A DNA stretch of 64,000 nucleotides from positions 310,001 to 374,000 of the forward strand of contig CAWDKZ010000020.1 in the NCBI GenBank assembly GCA_963803025.1, read 5' to 3'. Source of the stretch: Bog-793 sp963803025. GTDB taxonomy: Bacteria > Actinomycetota > Acidimicrobiia > Acidimicrobiales > Bog-793. Shown here piece after piece: positions 14,543 through 22,943 of this stretch (the stretch's first letter is position 1; each line of letters opens with the position of its first letter). Below the pieces are notes generated by a model. The model did not search any database and was not told the DNA's origin. It saw only the letters and a list, made by a program, of their open reading frames with translations. Made by a program: the position numbers and the translations under genes.

Positions 14543-14922
14543 GCACCGAGGGCGAGCCACGCCGCGAAGAGCACGCCACGCGACCAGGGTTGCCCGGCGG
14601 CCTCGGCGAGGAAGTAGCTGAGGGTCGGGTGCACGTTCCTCGGCGACAAGAAGTAGTTCCCGAGCTCGAAGGCGACCGCGAGTACGCAGAGCACGCCCCA
14701 GAGGGCGACGCCGCGCGACGCCGCCGGCGCCGGGGTGTCGCGGGTGAACCGTCGGGCGCGGGCCCCGGCAGTCGCACGGGACACGACGGCGATCTCGCCC
14801 ACGGCGAACGCGCCGAGGGCCGCGGCCGTCACCGCCTCCGCTCCCGTCGAGAACGCGGTCGTGAAGCTGGCCAGGATCGTCAGCGCGATTCCGAGCCCGA
14901 CGAGTCCGAACAGGAGCCGCAC
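14524..14922 (-). CDS. membrane protein of unknown function
   Basis: The 132-residue protein has four predicted membrane helices: MRLLFGLVGLGIALTILASF, an Ala/Val-rich second one (AVTAAALGAFAVGEIAVV), ALWGVLCVLAVAFELGNYF, and GVLFAAWLALGAYLV. No family motif was recognised. Start GTG 14922 with CACAAT six bases upstream (14929-14934 read on the minus strand) could be a leaderless promoter. It is coupled to the small membrane protein downstream. The 213 bp up to the next minus-strand gene show no further gene. Confidence 0.6.
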   Translation of the reverse strand: MRLLFGLVGLGIALTILASFTTAFSTGAEAVTAAALGAFAVGEIAVVSRATAGARARRFTRDTPAPAASRGVALWGVLCVLAVAFELGNYFLSPRNVHPTLSYFLAEAAGQPWSRGVLFAAWLALGAYLVRR

Positions 14923-15135
14923 CTCGGCATTGTGCCGCCTCGGTCGTCTCGCCGCTCGGCCCAGGCGTCCGCGGCGCGATCGTGTCGGAGCGGGGGAGCT
15001 CTCGGCGCTCGGGCCGGGGCGCTCGGCTGGGCCGTCGCGCGTCGGGTGGCGGCGTGACCGGCGCCGACCGCGCGCCGCGAGCCGGGCGGCGGCGACCCCG
15101 TCAGGCAGCGGATACCCCGGTTCGCGGGCGGCGGT

Positions 15136-15909
15136 CTAATCGCCCCACGAGCTGGCGGCGGCGATCGGACCGGGTATCGGGAGGGAGTTCACCGCAGCGA
15201 GATTGCGGGCGGTCGCCCGGCGCAGCCGCGCGAGCCGCCTCGGCGACAATCGCTCACAGACCCAGTCCCAGTGGAGCGACACGATCTCGCCGATGCCGAG
15301 GTCGTCGAGGATGCCGACGCCGTCGACGGCACGTCGCGCCCGTTCGGAGCGCGCCGCGCCGAGGACGAGTCGGTCGGCGCGGAACTCGAGCGTGCGGTTC
15401 ACCACGACGAGCGTGTCGCCCTCGAGCTCCTTGACGCGACCCCACCGGATGCGGCAGCGGTCGAGGACGCTGAGCGCAGGACCTTGCGCCCCGGATCGCA
15501 GCAAGCCGAGCCAGGGATAGACGGCGAAGACGTGGAAGCTGTGGTGCGCGATCCCACCGAGGGGAACCGCGCTCGCGAGCGGTCCGAAGTTGCGTCCGGC
15601 GCGCCGCGCGAATCGCTCGTCGAGCGAGGCGACGAGCGCCGTGGCCGGAACGTGGTCGAGCAGCGCGTTGCCGACCCAGTACGCGTCCACGACGCGTTCG
15701 TCGAGCGGGTCGGAGATGCCGTTGCAGCCGGCGATCAGTTCGAGATAGGGCCACGCCCCCTCGAACCGCGAGGCGAGGTGCGTGAGTTCCGGGAGATCAC
15801 GCTCGTCACTCGACGCGCCGAGCAGGGCCGCGTGATCGGGGGGACCGCAGTAGCCGAGCGCGTTCGGCGGGTAGGCGTACCTGGCGAAAAGGACGGGCCC
15901 CTTCGTCAC
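15136..15909 (-). CDS. hydrogenase-operon GYCGP-motif protein (DUF6390-like)
   Basis: The 257-residue soluble protein starts VTKGPVLFARYAYPPNALGYCGPPDH. Its GYCGP motif, together with WPYLELIAGCNGISDPLDERVVDAYWVGN and FHVFAVYPWLGLL, recalls a family found beside [NiFe] hydrogenases (DUF6390, from memory). A late RLSPRRLARLRRATARNLAAVN ends it. It contains few cysteines, so a cofactor-binding role is not evident. Start GTG 15909 overlaps the transporter stop (GTGA), making it the last gene of the nine-gene operon. A maturation or sensing role is inferred only from context. Confidence 0.7.
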   Translation of the reverse strand: MTKGPVLFARYAYPPNALGYCGPPDHAALLGASSDERDLPELTHLASRFEGAWPYLELIAGCNGISDPLDERVVDAYWVGNALLDHVPATALVASLDERFARRAGRNFGPLASAVPLGGIAHHSFHVFAVYPWLGLLRSGAQGPALSVLDRCRIRWGRVKELEGDTLVVVNRTLEFRADRLVLGAARSERARRAVDGVGILDDLGIGEIVSLHWDWVCERLSPRRLARLRRATARNLAAVNSLPIPGPIAAASSWGD

Positions 15910-16877
15910 GCGTGGGCGACTCGCGGCCATGCCCGGACGACCGCCACCACGCCGAGCGCGAGCAGCACGAGCCCGATCGTGTCGGAGGCGAGGCCCGTGT
16001 GGTGGACGACGGCGTCGAGGAAGAGCGTGACGACCGCGCTCGAGACGAGGACCGACGTGACGTCGACCGCCCGGGCCCGTGCGAGGGCGGCCATCCAGGT
16101 CGCCACGTAGCCGCCGAGAAGGCAACCGGTGATGAGCGCCCAGCGCAGTTCGCTCGCGCCGAGCCCGACGAGCGTGTGGAACTGACCCGTCGCGGCGAGG
16201 TAGCCGACGAGCACGACCGCGCCGCCGCCCATTCGGACGAGCGCCAGCGTCGACGGCGCGACCCCGGTGAGGAGGCGCTTGGCGATGACCGTCTCGATCG
16301 CCCAGAGCACGGTTGCGCCCAGCACGAGGGCGTTGCCGGAGTTGAGCTCGAGGTGTCCGACCCCGCCCGAGGTCGCGGTCACCCCGACGACGAGGAGCGC
16401 GATCGCGACGAGGTTCCAGCGCCCGAGTCGCTCGCCGAGGAGTGGGAGCGCGGCGAGGGCGACCCAGATGACGAGCGTGTCGTGGAGGAAGACGGCCGGC
16501 ACGGCCGAGGTGCGGGCGAGACCGTCGAAGAAGAGGACGAAGGCGGCCCCGCCGCCGATCGCGGCGACGTAGGCGAATCCGGTCCACCGGGCGAGCCCGT
16601 GCAGCTGGCGCGGCGCCGCGGCGGCCGGCTGCTGCCCCGCAGCCGCGCCCTCGAGGGGCGTCGCACGCCGGGAAGCCAGCCAGGCGACGACGACGAAGGC
16701 GGCGATGACGAGCGTCGCGGCGAGGTTCTTCGCGGTCGTGTAGACGGCCGGCGAGGTGAAGCTCTTCACGCCGTAGCTGTTGACGAAGACGGAGATTCCG
16801 CTGATGATCGCCGTCGCGCCGGCGACGTACAGCCCGGGGAGGCGGGTCTTTTCTGCGGTCTTCATCGACGTGGCCAT
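15906..16877 (-). CDS. EamA/DMT-family membrane transporter
   Basis: The 323-residue protein has about ten hydrophobic helices in two repeated EamA halves (residues about 15-155 and 165-315). Typical segments include NLAATLVIAAFVVVAWLA, AFVLFFDGLARTSAVPAVFLHDTLVIWVALAALPLLGERLG and NALVLGATVLWAIETVIAKRLL. DMT carriers export or import small metabolites. AGGAGG precedes ATG 16877. It sits inside the hydrogenase operon between hypC and the GYCGP protein, with a coupled downstream start. Whether it moves a metal-related ligand or an unrelated solute cannot be told. Confidence 0.82.
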   Translation of the reverse strand: MATSMKTAEKTRLPGLYVAGATAIISGISVFVNSYGVKSFTSPAVYTTAKNLAATLVIAAFVVVAWLASRRATPLEGAAAGQQPAAAAPRQLHGLARWTGFAYVAAIGGGAAFVLFFDGLARTSAVPAVFLHDTLVIWVALAALPLLGERLGRWNLVAIALLVVGVTATSGGVGHLELNSGNALVLGATVLWAIETVIAKRLLTGVAPSTLALVRMGGGAVVLVGYLAATGQFHTLVGLGASELRWALITGCLLGGYVATWMAALARARAVDVTSVLVSSAVVTLFLDAVVHHTGLASDTIGLVLLALGVVAVVRAWPRVAHA

Positions 16878-16885
16878 TTCGCCTC

Positions 16886-17137
16886 CTAGCTCGGACTGCT
16901 GCTCGAATGCTGCGCCGCGGCCGCGGCGCGGTACTCCGCGACGACCGCCTCGGCCTCGGCCCGGTCGGCCGGACCGAGGGCGTAGCCGCTGTGCGCGACG
17001 ACCCAGTCGCCAGCCTGCGGCGGGTCGCCCTCGTAGGCGAGGAGCGACAGCTTGTGGGTTGAGCCGTCGATGTCCGCCGCGTCGACCGTGCCGTCATCGG
17101 CGACGGAGACGATCCGGTGGAGTCGGCTCGTGCACAT
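16886..17137 (-). CDS. hypC: hydrogenase maturation chaperone HypC/HybG-like
   Basis: HypC binds the precursor of the hydrogenase large subunit and carries the Fe(CN)2CO group with HypD. The 83-residue protein keeps the essential Cys2 (MCTSRLHRIV), the small beta-barrel and the DWVVAHSGYALGP motif near residues 47-60. The N-terminus differs from the usual MCLAxPG. The C-terminus is Ala/Ser-rich. It lies 13 bp after the protease gene. No other hyp genes (hypA, B, D, E, F) occur in the window, so they must lie elsewhere. Confidence 0.8.
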   Translation of the reverse strand: MCTSRLHRIVSVADDGTVDAADIDGSTHKLSLLAYEGDPPQAGDWVVAHSGYALGPADRAEAEAVVAEYRAAAAAQHSSSSPS

Positions 17138-17150
17138 CAGCGACCGCCGT

Positions 17151-17597
17151 TCACGACGCCTCGGTGACGAGATCGGCGACGCGCCGCGCGGCGAGGGGGA
17201 CGGCGCGCTCGACGGCGGCGGACAGCCCGGTCCCGTAGGAGAAGTCCTGGCCCTCGATGCCGACGACGACGACACGGTCCGGCGCGGTCCCGAGGACCTG
17301 GGCGAGCCGCACGACGCGGTCGAGGCCGATGGCGTGGGTGCTCGAGCCCGACCGGGCCGCGGTGTCGCCGAGATCGACAAGACTCACCGTCCCCGCCGGG
17401 GCGCCGGAGCGGGTCGCGTCGACCAGGACGGCGAGGCCCGCGGCCTCCCAGCGGCCGATGAGGTCGAGGGGTTCGGCGATGGGGCCGATGTCGACCGCCG
17501 GCGTCGACGCGGCGACGAGTCGGGCGACCGCCGGCCCCGCGCCGTCGTCGCGGCGGAAGTCGTTGCCGATCCCGGCGACGACGACGCGTGCCGTCAT
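17151..17597 (-). CDS. [NiFe] hydrogenase maturation endopeptidase
   Basis: This 148-residue HyaD/HycI-family protease clips the C-terminal tail of the large subunit once nickel is inserted. It starts TARVVVAGIGNDFRRDDGAGPAVARL, where GxGNxxxxDDGxGP holds the nickel-sensing Asp. LAVLVDATRSGAPAGTV follows near residue 60, and a later stretch has VVVVGIEGQDFSYGTGLS in place of the usual GIxP. ATG 17597 overlaps the hydA stop (ATGA). The target is the DPCxxCxxH-ending subunit encoded directly upstream. Confidence 0.88.
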   Translation of the reverse strand: MTARVVVAGIGNDFRRDDGAGPAVARLVAASTPAVDIGPIAEPLDLIGRWEAAGLAVLVDATRSGAPAGTVSLVDLGDTAARSGSSTHAIGLDRVVRLAQVLGTAPDRVVVVGIEGQDFSYGTGLSAAVERAVPLAARRVADLVTEAS

Positions 17598-18901
17598 GAG
17601 CGATCGATTGAAACGTCGAGGAAGTGGGCGGCGCACGAGATGCAGGGGTCGTGGTTGCGGATGGCGAGCTCGCAGCGCGCCGTCAGCTCCGCATCGCTCA
17701 GCTCAAGGCCGGACTCGACCACCCGGCGGACGTCGGACTCGATCGTGAGCTGGTTCTGCGAGGTGGGGGGCATGATCCGCGCCGACTGGATCGTCCCGGC
17801 GGCGTCGAGCTCGTAGCGCTGCAGGAGCATGCCCCGCGGTGCCTCGGTCGCCCCCGCGCCGGCGCGCGCCGCCGGCACGACCTTGGCGGCCGGCGGCTCC
17901 GGCGGCTCGTAGTCGGTCGCGAGGCGGAGCGCCTCGTCGCAGGCGAAGAGGAGCTCGACGGCGCGCACGATGACGCTCTTGAACGGGTTCGTGCAGACCG
18001 GGCCGAGGCCGGCCTGCGCCGCGGCGTCACGCGCGACCTGCGGCAGCTTCGCTTCGTTGAGCGCGTAGCGGGCGAGCGGCCCCGTGAGGTACGGGTCACG
18101 CCCGTTCAGCCGGGAGTGGAGGGCCGACGAGCGCGCGACGTGCTCCTCGACGGCGAGGAGGGCGAACTCGGCCGGCGTGGCGTCGATGCCGTCGGAGGAG
18201 GCGACGCGGCCCGCTTCGATCGCGTAGTGGTCCGGGTGCGAGAGGGCGACGAAGCGGTAGTCGGGCTCGATCTCGGGGAAGTCGAAGCCGGCGACCCAGG
18301 CGACCGTCTCGAGCGACTCCTCCCGGGCACGCCGCAGCGGCTCGATGAGCGCGGTGATCTCCTCGCGGTCGGGGGCGCGGTAGAAACCCCCGACTCGGAC
18401 GTTGACGGGGTGGATCGCCCGGCCGCCGACGGTCTCCATGATGTGGTTCCCGAGCTTCTTCAACCGCAGGCCACGCTGGACCGCGGCGGCGTCGAGCGCC
18501 GCGAGTTCGACGGCGTCGCGGCAGCCGAAGAAGTCGGGGGCGTGGAGCAGGTAGATGTGGAGCGCGTGGCTCTGGATCCACTCGCCGCAGTACAGGAGGC
18601 GCCGGAGCCTGCCGATGCGATCGTCGACCTGGACGCCGCAGGCGTCCTCGATCGCGGCGCAGGCGGACATCTGGTAGGCGACAGGGCAGATGCCGCAGAT
18701 GCGTGCCGTGATGTCGGGCGGCTCCTCGAAGCTCCTGCCGCGCAGGAACGCCTCGAAAAAGCGTGGTGGTTCGAAGATCTCGAGTTCGACCCGTTCCAGG
18801 ATGCCGTCGCGCACCGCGACGTGGAGCGACCCCTCTCCTTCCACGCGGGCGAGCCCGTGGACGTCGATCTCGTGGTTCGCGCTGGCTCCGCTAGGCGTCA
18901 T
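17594..18901 (-). CDS. hydA: group 3b-type [NiFe] hydrogenase large subunit
   Basis: The catalytic subunit of a soluble NAD(P)-linked hydrogenase (sulfhydrogenase alpha). The 435-residue protein carries the L1 nickel ligands in RICGICP (residues 67-73) and L2 in DPCISCAAH (418-426), followed by a nine-residue tail suitable for protease removal. Other family segments are HGLARVEGEG and NHIMETVGGRAIHPVNVRVGGF. With the small, flavin and iron-sulfur subunits encoded upstream it should couple H2 to NADP(H) in the cytoplasm. The start at ATG 18901 overlaps the small-subunit gene by 11 bases. Confidence 0.93.
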   Translation of the reverse strand: MTPSGASANHEIDVHGLARVEGEGSLHVAVRDGILERVELEIFEPPRFFEAFLRGRSFEEPPDITARICGICPVAYQMSACAAIEDACGVQVDDRIGRLRRLLYCGEWIQSHALHIYLLHAPDFFGCRDAVELAALDAAAVQRGLRLKKLGNHIMETVGGRAIHPVNVRVGGFYRAPDREEITALIEPLRRAREESLETVAWVAGFDFPEIEPDYRFVALSHPDHYAIEAGRVASSDGIDATPAEFALLAVEEHVARSSALHSRLNGRDPYLTGPLARYALNEAKLPQVARDAAAQAGLGPVCTNPFKSVIVRAVELLFACDEALRLATDYEPPEPPAAKVVPAARAGAGATEAPRGMLLQRYELDAAGTIQSARIMPPTSQNQLTIESDVRRVVESGLELSDAELTARCELAIRNHDPCISCAAHFLDVSIDRS

Positions 18902-19664
18902 GCTCGAGGCTCTCCTTCCGAAACTCGTTCGCGGCGGAGTTGAACGTCCGGAAGAAACGCGAGATCCCGAGCTCGGACATCCCCAGGTCGGCGAGCCGCC
19001 GCGCCAGTGACCCGGTGTTCGTCGTGTCTGCCGGGCCGAAGCAGCCGTAGCAGCCGCGGTTGACGGCCGGGCAGAGTGCGCCGCAACCGGCGCGGGTCAC
19101 CGGCCCCAGGCAGGGCGTCCCGTGGGCGACGAGCACGCAGAGGTTGCCCCGTCGCTTGCACTCCTCGCAGAGGCTGTAGGCGGGGATGACGGGTCGGCGG
19201 CCCGCGAGCAGCGCGGTGACGACCTCGATGAGCTGGAACCGGTTGATCGGGCAGCCGCGCAGCTCGAAGTCGACCTTGACGTACGACGAGATCGGGCTGC
19301 TCTCTGCGAGTGTCGAGATGTACTCGGGGTGCGCGTAGACGGTGGAGGTGTACTCCCCGACGTCGGCGTAGTTCCGGAGTGCCTGGATGCCGCCTGCGGT
19401 GGCACAGGCCCCGATCGTGACGAGGAGACCCGACGCGGCGCGCACGGCGAGGATCCGGTCGGCGTCGTCCGGCGTCGTGATCGAACCTTCGACGAGGGAG
19501 ACGTCGTAGGGCCCGTCGATCACCGCGCTCGTCATCTCGGTGAAGCTCGCGACCTGCACGGCTGCGACCAGGTCGAGCAGTTCGTCCTCGCAGTCGAGGA
19601 TGCCGAGCTGGCAGCCGTCGCACGAGGCGAACTTCCAAACGGCGAGGGTCGGTCGCTCGGTCAT
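18891..19664 (-). CDS. hydD: [NiFe] hydrogenase small (electron-transfer) subunit
   Basis: The 257-residue subunit (sulfhydrogenase delta) opens with LAVWKFASCDGCQLGILDCEDE, giving the CxxC of the proximal [4Fe-4S] cluster (Cys15, Cys18), followed by GACATAGGI and ELRGCPINRFQ. A cysteine-rich C-terminal region (SLCEECKRRGNLC, GTPCLGPVTRAGCGALCPAVNRGCYGC) should hold two further clusters. There is no twin-arginine signal, consistent with a cytoplasmic group 3 enzyme. ATG 19664 overlaps the flavin-subunit stop (ATGA). Confidence 0.93.
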   Translation of the reverse strand: MTERPTLAVWKFASCDGCQLGILDCEDELLDLVAAVQVASFTEMTSAVIDGPYDVSLVEGSITTPDDADRILAVRAASGLLVTIGACATAGGIQALRNYADVGEYTSTVYAHPEYISTLAESSPISSYVKVDFELRGCPINRFQLIEVVTALLAGRRPVIPAYSLCEECKRRGNLCVLVAHGTPCLGPVTRAGCGALCPAVNRGCYGCFGPADTTNTGSLARRLADLGMSELGISRFFRTFNSAANEFRKESLEHDA

Positions 19665-20506
19665 CGTTCCCTCTCGGTGATCAGCTCCGCCGCCAAGGGC
19701 GCGTAGGGCACGACGGGTCCGTCCCGGCAGAGCAGGTACGGTCCGAGTTGGCAGTGCCCGCACAGGGCGATGCCGCACTGCATGTTCCGCTCGAGAGACA
19801 CCCGGATCCTCTCCGGTTTGACGCCGAGGTCGATGAGCGAGCGCGCGCTGAAACGCATCATGATCTCGGGACCGCAGACGAGCGCGACCGCGTCGGATCC
19901 ATCGAAGGGGAGCTCGGTGAGGATCTGGGTCACGACCCCGACGTTCCCGGTCCATCCGGAGTCGGCGACGTCGACGGTCACCTTGACGTCGATACCCGTC
20001 TCGCCCCAGCGTGCGATCTCCTCGGGGAACACGATCTGGTCCGGCAACCGGGCGCCGACCCGCAGCGCGACCCGGCGCGACGGCGAGATGTTCTCGGCGA
20101 GATGGCGCATGGCGCCGCGCAGCGGGGCGAGACCGATGCCGCCGACGACGACGACGACATTGACGCCTTCGAGGCTCTCGAGGCCCCAGTCGGTGCCGAA
20201 CGGGCCGCGCACCCCGACGACGTCGCCGATCTTCGAGGACGAAAGGGCGTGGCTGACGGCCCCGACGTCGCGCACCGTGTGCTCGATCGCGCCCGGCGCC
20301 CCGGGCGCCGAGCTGATCGAGATCGCGATCTCGCCGACCCCGAACACGGTCAGCATGTTGAACTGTCCCGCTTTGAAGGCGTCGATCGGTTCGTCGACCG
20401 GCTCGAGCCACAACGTCGTGATGTCGAACGTCTCGGGCTTGCGGTCCACGAGGCGGTAGCGGGAGGGCACGAACGGCCCTCGCCGCGTGTGTTCCGTCTC
20501 AGTCAT
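19661..20506 (-). CDS. hydG: hydrogenase FAD/NAD(P)-binding diaphorase subunit
   Basis: This 281-residue protein (sulfhydrogenase gamma) is a ferredoxin-NADP reductase-like module passing electrons between NAD(P)H and the iron-sulfur chain. The FAD domain includes FKAGQFNMLTVFGVGEIAISISS. The nucleotide domain has VVVVVGGIGLAPLRGAMRHLA and VALVCGPEIMMRF. The C-terminal [2Fe-2S] site is NMQCGIALCGHCQLGPYLLC. The longer open frame upstream is shadow; ATG 20506 is seven bases inside the preceding gene. Homologues in group 3b hydrogenases prefer NADP(H). Confidence 0.92.
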   Translation of the reverse strand: MTETEHTRRGPFVPSRYRLVDRKPETFDITTLWLEPVDEPIDAFKAGQFNMLTVFGVGEIAISISSAPGAPGAIEHTVRDVGAVSHALSSSKIGDVVGVRGPFGTDWGLESLEGVNVVVVVGGIGLAPLRGAMRHLAENISPSRRVALRVGARLPDQIVFPEEIARWGETGIDVKVTVDVADSGWTGNVGVVTQILTELPFDGSDAVALVCGPEIMMRFSARSLIDLGVKPERIRVSLERNMQCGIALCGHCQLGPYLLCRDGPVVPYAPLAAELITERER

Positions 20507-20966
20507 CAAGGCTGTGCCCGTAGAGGTCGAGCAGGCGGACGCGTGTCGACTGAAGGCGGCTGAGGAGCACGCCGCTGATCCGTTGCAAGAGCGCGTAGCC
20601 GAAGACGGGGTCGGCGTCGGCCTTGGCGCGCAAGCACGTCCCGTCGATCGCCACCGCGCCGACCGGGTCGATTGCCACACCGTCGAACTGCCAGCGGTAG
20701 GGCGGCACGAGCCAGGACCAGCCGAGCACGCTGTTCGGACCGATCGTCTCGATGACGAGTGGCTTGCCTGACGGGCGCTGCACCTGTAGTGAGACACGCC
20801 CGCGGCGCAACAGGTAGAGCGTGTCGGCCGGATCGCCCTCGACGAGGATGCGGGCGCCGGGCTCGAAGGCCACGTTCTGCGCGCAGCCGACCGCGAGTTC
20901 GATCGTCGATTCCGGGAGACCGGCGAACAACGCGTTCTTGGCGATGAGATCGCTCATCTCTTCCAT
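20499..20966 (-). CDS. stand-alone cyclic-nucleotide-binding-fold (CRP-like sensor) protein
   Basis: The 155-residue protein is a single cNMP-binding domain: NALFAGLPESTIELAVG, a beta-roll with VAFEPGARILVEGDPADTLYLLRRGRVSLQ, and the phosphate-cassette region IGPNSVLGWSWLVPPYRWQFDGVAIDPVGAVAIDG. A C helix follows. No helix-turn-helix is attached, so it is not a DNA-binding regulator by itself. It lies between the iron-sulfur and flavin subunit genes with overlapping codons on both sides, which suggests a regulatory subunit. Canonical cAMP ligands (RExxR-type) are not obvious, so the ligand may be different. Confidence 0.8.
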   Translation of the reverse strand: MEEMSDLIAKNALFAGLPESTIELAVGCAQNVAFEPGARILVEGDPADTLYLLRRGRVSLQVQRPSGKPLVIETIGPNSVLGWSWLVPPYRWQFDGVAIDPVGAVAIDGTCLRAKADADPVFGYALLQRISGVLLSRLQSTRVRLLDLYGHSLDD

Positions 20967-22123
20967 CAGGCCTGCCTGTCTCGAACCACGGCTGGTTCGT
21001 CCTTTTTCACCGCGCCGTCGCTTGCCGCGATCGCCGCGAGTTCCTCGGTGATGTCGATGCCCACCGGGCACCACGTGATGCAGCGTCCGCAACCGATACA
21101 ACCCGAGTTCCCGAACTGGTCGACCCAGGTCGATAGCTTGTGGGTCATCCACTGGCGGTAACGAGAGCGCGTTGACACGCGGACCGACCCGCCGTGGAGG
21201 TAGGAGTGGGCGAGGTCGAAGCAGGAATCCCAGCGCCGGGTCTGCTCGACGCCGCCCGTGAGGTCGGTCCTCTGCTCGACGGCGGCGCAGAAACAGGTCG
21301 GGCAGACGAGCGTGCAGTTGCCGCAGGCGAGGCAGCGTCGGGCGACGTCTTCCCACCGGGGGTGCTCAAGATTGCGCGCGAGCAACGCCGGCGCCGCTGC
21401 AGCGTCGAGGGTCCTGCTGATGGCGGCCTCGGCGCGGCCGATGACGCGTTCGCGGGCACGGAGGTCGTCGACGGTTGCGGGCCGCGAGGCAATCTCCCCG
21501 AGCACCGTCGCACCACGCTCTGATCCGACCCGCACGAGGAAGCTGCGATCGGGGCCAGGCAGCTCGGTGAGCGCGAGATCGCAGTCCGGGCCGGCGGCGG
21601 GTCCGCTCCCCATCGAGGTGCAAAAGCAGGTCGCCGCGGGGGCGCCGCACTCCACGGCGACGACGAGGGCCGCGTCGCGCCGTCTCGAGAACACGGGGTC
21701 GGGGCTGGCACCCCCGGCGAGCACGCCACCGAGGACCCCGAGCGCCGCGACCTCACACGGTCGTGCCCCGAAGAACGCCTCCTTCGGGGCGTCGTCGGTG
21801 GCACCTTCGACGACGACGTCGTCTCCGTCGCGCCGACCTCGCCAGATGACGGTCTCCGACGGGAACACCGACTGCTTGAAGGACTCGGGACCGACCGCCC
21901 ATCCGAACAGCTCCCCGTCGTCCGCCTGAACGAGACGGTACGAACCGGGCTGCTGCTCGTCGTGCCAGCCAGCCGGGAGGTCGCCTACCGAGCGGATCTC
22001 GCGATGGAGGATGGCGCCGTTGCGGACGACGGGCCCGACGACACGGTAACCGTGGGTCCGCAGCGACGCGATGAGGGAGTCGACCCCGTCATGATCGATG
22101 ACGAAGCCGTCAGGGGAGGGCAC
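20966..22123 (-). CDS. hydB: hydrogenase iron-sulfur subunit (sulfhydrogenase beta-like)
   Basis: The 385-residue protein matches the beta subunit of group 3b hydrogenases and the related anaerobic sulfite reductase A family. A central Cys cluster reads VECGAPAATCFCTSMG. Two [4Fe-4S] motifs follow in the C-terminal part: CLACGNCTLVCPTCFC and SGCIGCGRCITWCPVGID. It relays electrons between the small and flavin subunits. It is the first gene of the nine-gene minus-strand operon; start GTG 22123 has TAACGT six bases upstream, indicating a leaderless transcript. Confidence 0.88.
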   Translation of the reverse strand: MPSPDGFVIDHDGVDSLIASLRTHGYRVVGPVVRNGAILHREIRSVGDLPAGWHDEQQPGSYRLVQADDGELFGWAVGPESFKQSVFPSETVIWRGRRDGDDVVVEGATDDAPKEAFFGARPCEVAALGVLGGVLAGGASPDPVFSRRRDAALVVAVECGAPAATCFCTSMGSGPAAGPDCDLALTELPGPDRSFLVRVGSERGATVLGEIASRPATVDDLRARERVIGRAEAAISRTLDAAAAPALLARNLEHPRWEDVARRCLACGNCTLVCPTCFCAAVEQRTDLTGGVEQTRRWDSCFDLAHSYLHGGSVRVSTRSRYRQWMTHKLSTWVDQFGNSGCIGCGRCITWCPVGIDITEELAAIAASDGAVKKDEPAVVRDRQA

Positions 22124-22129
22124 GCCGTC

Positions 22130-22135
22130 ACGTTA
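22130..22135 (-). promoter_or_regulatory. -10 element TAACGT for the hydrogenase operon
   Basis: On the minus strand TAACGT is followed by six bases and the GTG start of hydB, the same geometry as before nrdR, ileS and divIVA. There is no ribosome-binding site in between. Confidence 0.5.
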
Positions 22136-22331
22136 GGGCCCGGCCCGCCCCGACGGAAGGGTCGGTGGACCTATTCCTCACGACGGGTTTCCGGGCCAAC
22201 GCACCGGGGGCTTGTGACCATCGGCCCTGGTTGCCACGGCGGGTCGACGCGAGCATCGTGACGAGGAGGCTGACCAGGTCGGGGGACGGCGCGTGGGCGA
22301 CGGGTCTGGCGGTCGGACAGCGAGGCTGCGG

Positions 22332-22943
22332 ATGTTCCAGGTTCGGATCCATGGGCGGGGTGGACAGGGCGTGGTCACCGCGGCGGAGCTGCTCGCCGTG
22401 GCGGCGTTCAACGACGGTCGGCACGCCCAGGCCTTCCCGAGCTTCGGCTCCGAGCGGACCGGTGCGCCGGTCGTGTCGTTCTGCCGCATCAGCGAACGGG
22501 AGATCAGGACCCGTTCGCCGATCGAAGAACCCGACGCCCTTGTCATCCAAGACGCGACCCTGCTCCATCAGGTCGGGCTGTTCTCCGGCCTCAAGCCCCA
22601 GGGTTACGCGCTCGTGAACACGACGAAGACGTTGGAAGAGGTCGGCGTGGCCGCTTTCGTGGGCGCGCTGCCGAGGAACCACGTGCTCACGGTCCGGGCG
22701 ACAGAGATCGCGCTGCAGCACCTCGGTCGCCCGCTTCCGAACGCCGTGCTGCTCGGTGGCTTTGCCGCGCTCACCGGGGTCGTCTCCCTCGCGGCGGTCG
22801 TCGCGGCGATCGAGGACCGATTCTCCGGCGCGCTGCGTGACGGCAACGTCGCGGCGGTGACCGAGGCGTTCAACCAGACACGGGCCGAGCAGGAGGCGCT
22901 TGCGGCACGCGAGAGGAGATCCGTCGGTGCTTCGTCAGATTGA
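22332..22943 (+). CDS. porG: 2-oxoacid:ferredoxin oxidoreductase gamma subunit
   Basis: The 203-residue gamma domain starts FQVRIHGRGGQGVVTAAELLAVAAFNDGRHAQAFPSFGSERTGAPVVSFCRIS, which are the RGxGGQGVV and GxERxGxPV signatures of the pyruvate/ketoisovalerate ferredoxin oxidoreductase family. With alpha and beta downstream it forms an enzyme that oxidises a 2-oxoacid with CoA to acyl-CoA, CO2 and reduced ferredoxin. ATG 22332 is chosen because homology begins there; GTG 22293 is another in-frame option. The 3' end overlaps porA by 17 bases. Confidence 0.9.
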   Translation: MFQVRIHGRGGQGVVTAAELLAVAAFNDGRHAQAFPSFGSERTGAPVVSFCRISEREIRTRSPIEEPDALVIQDATLLHQVGLFSGLKPQGYALVNTTKTLEEVGVAAFVGALPRNHVLTVRATEIALQHLGRPLPNAVLLGGFAALTGVVSLAAVVAAIEDRFSGALRDGNVAAVTEAFNQTRAEQEALAARERRSVGASSD

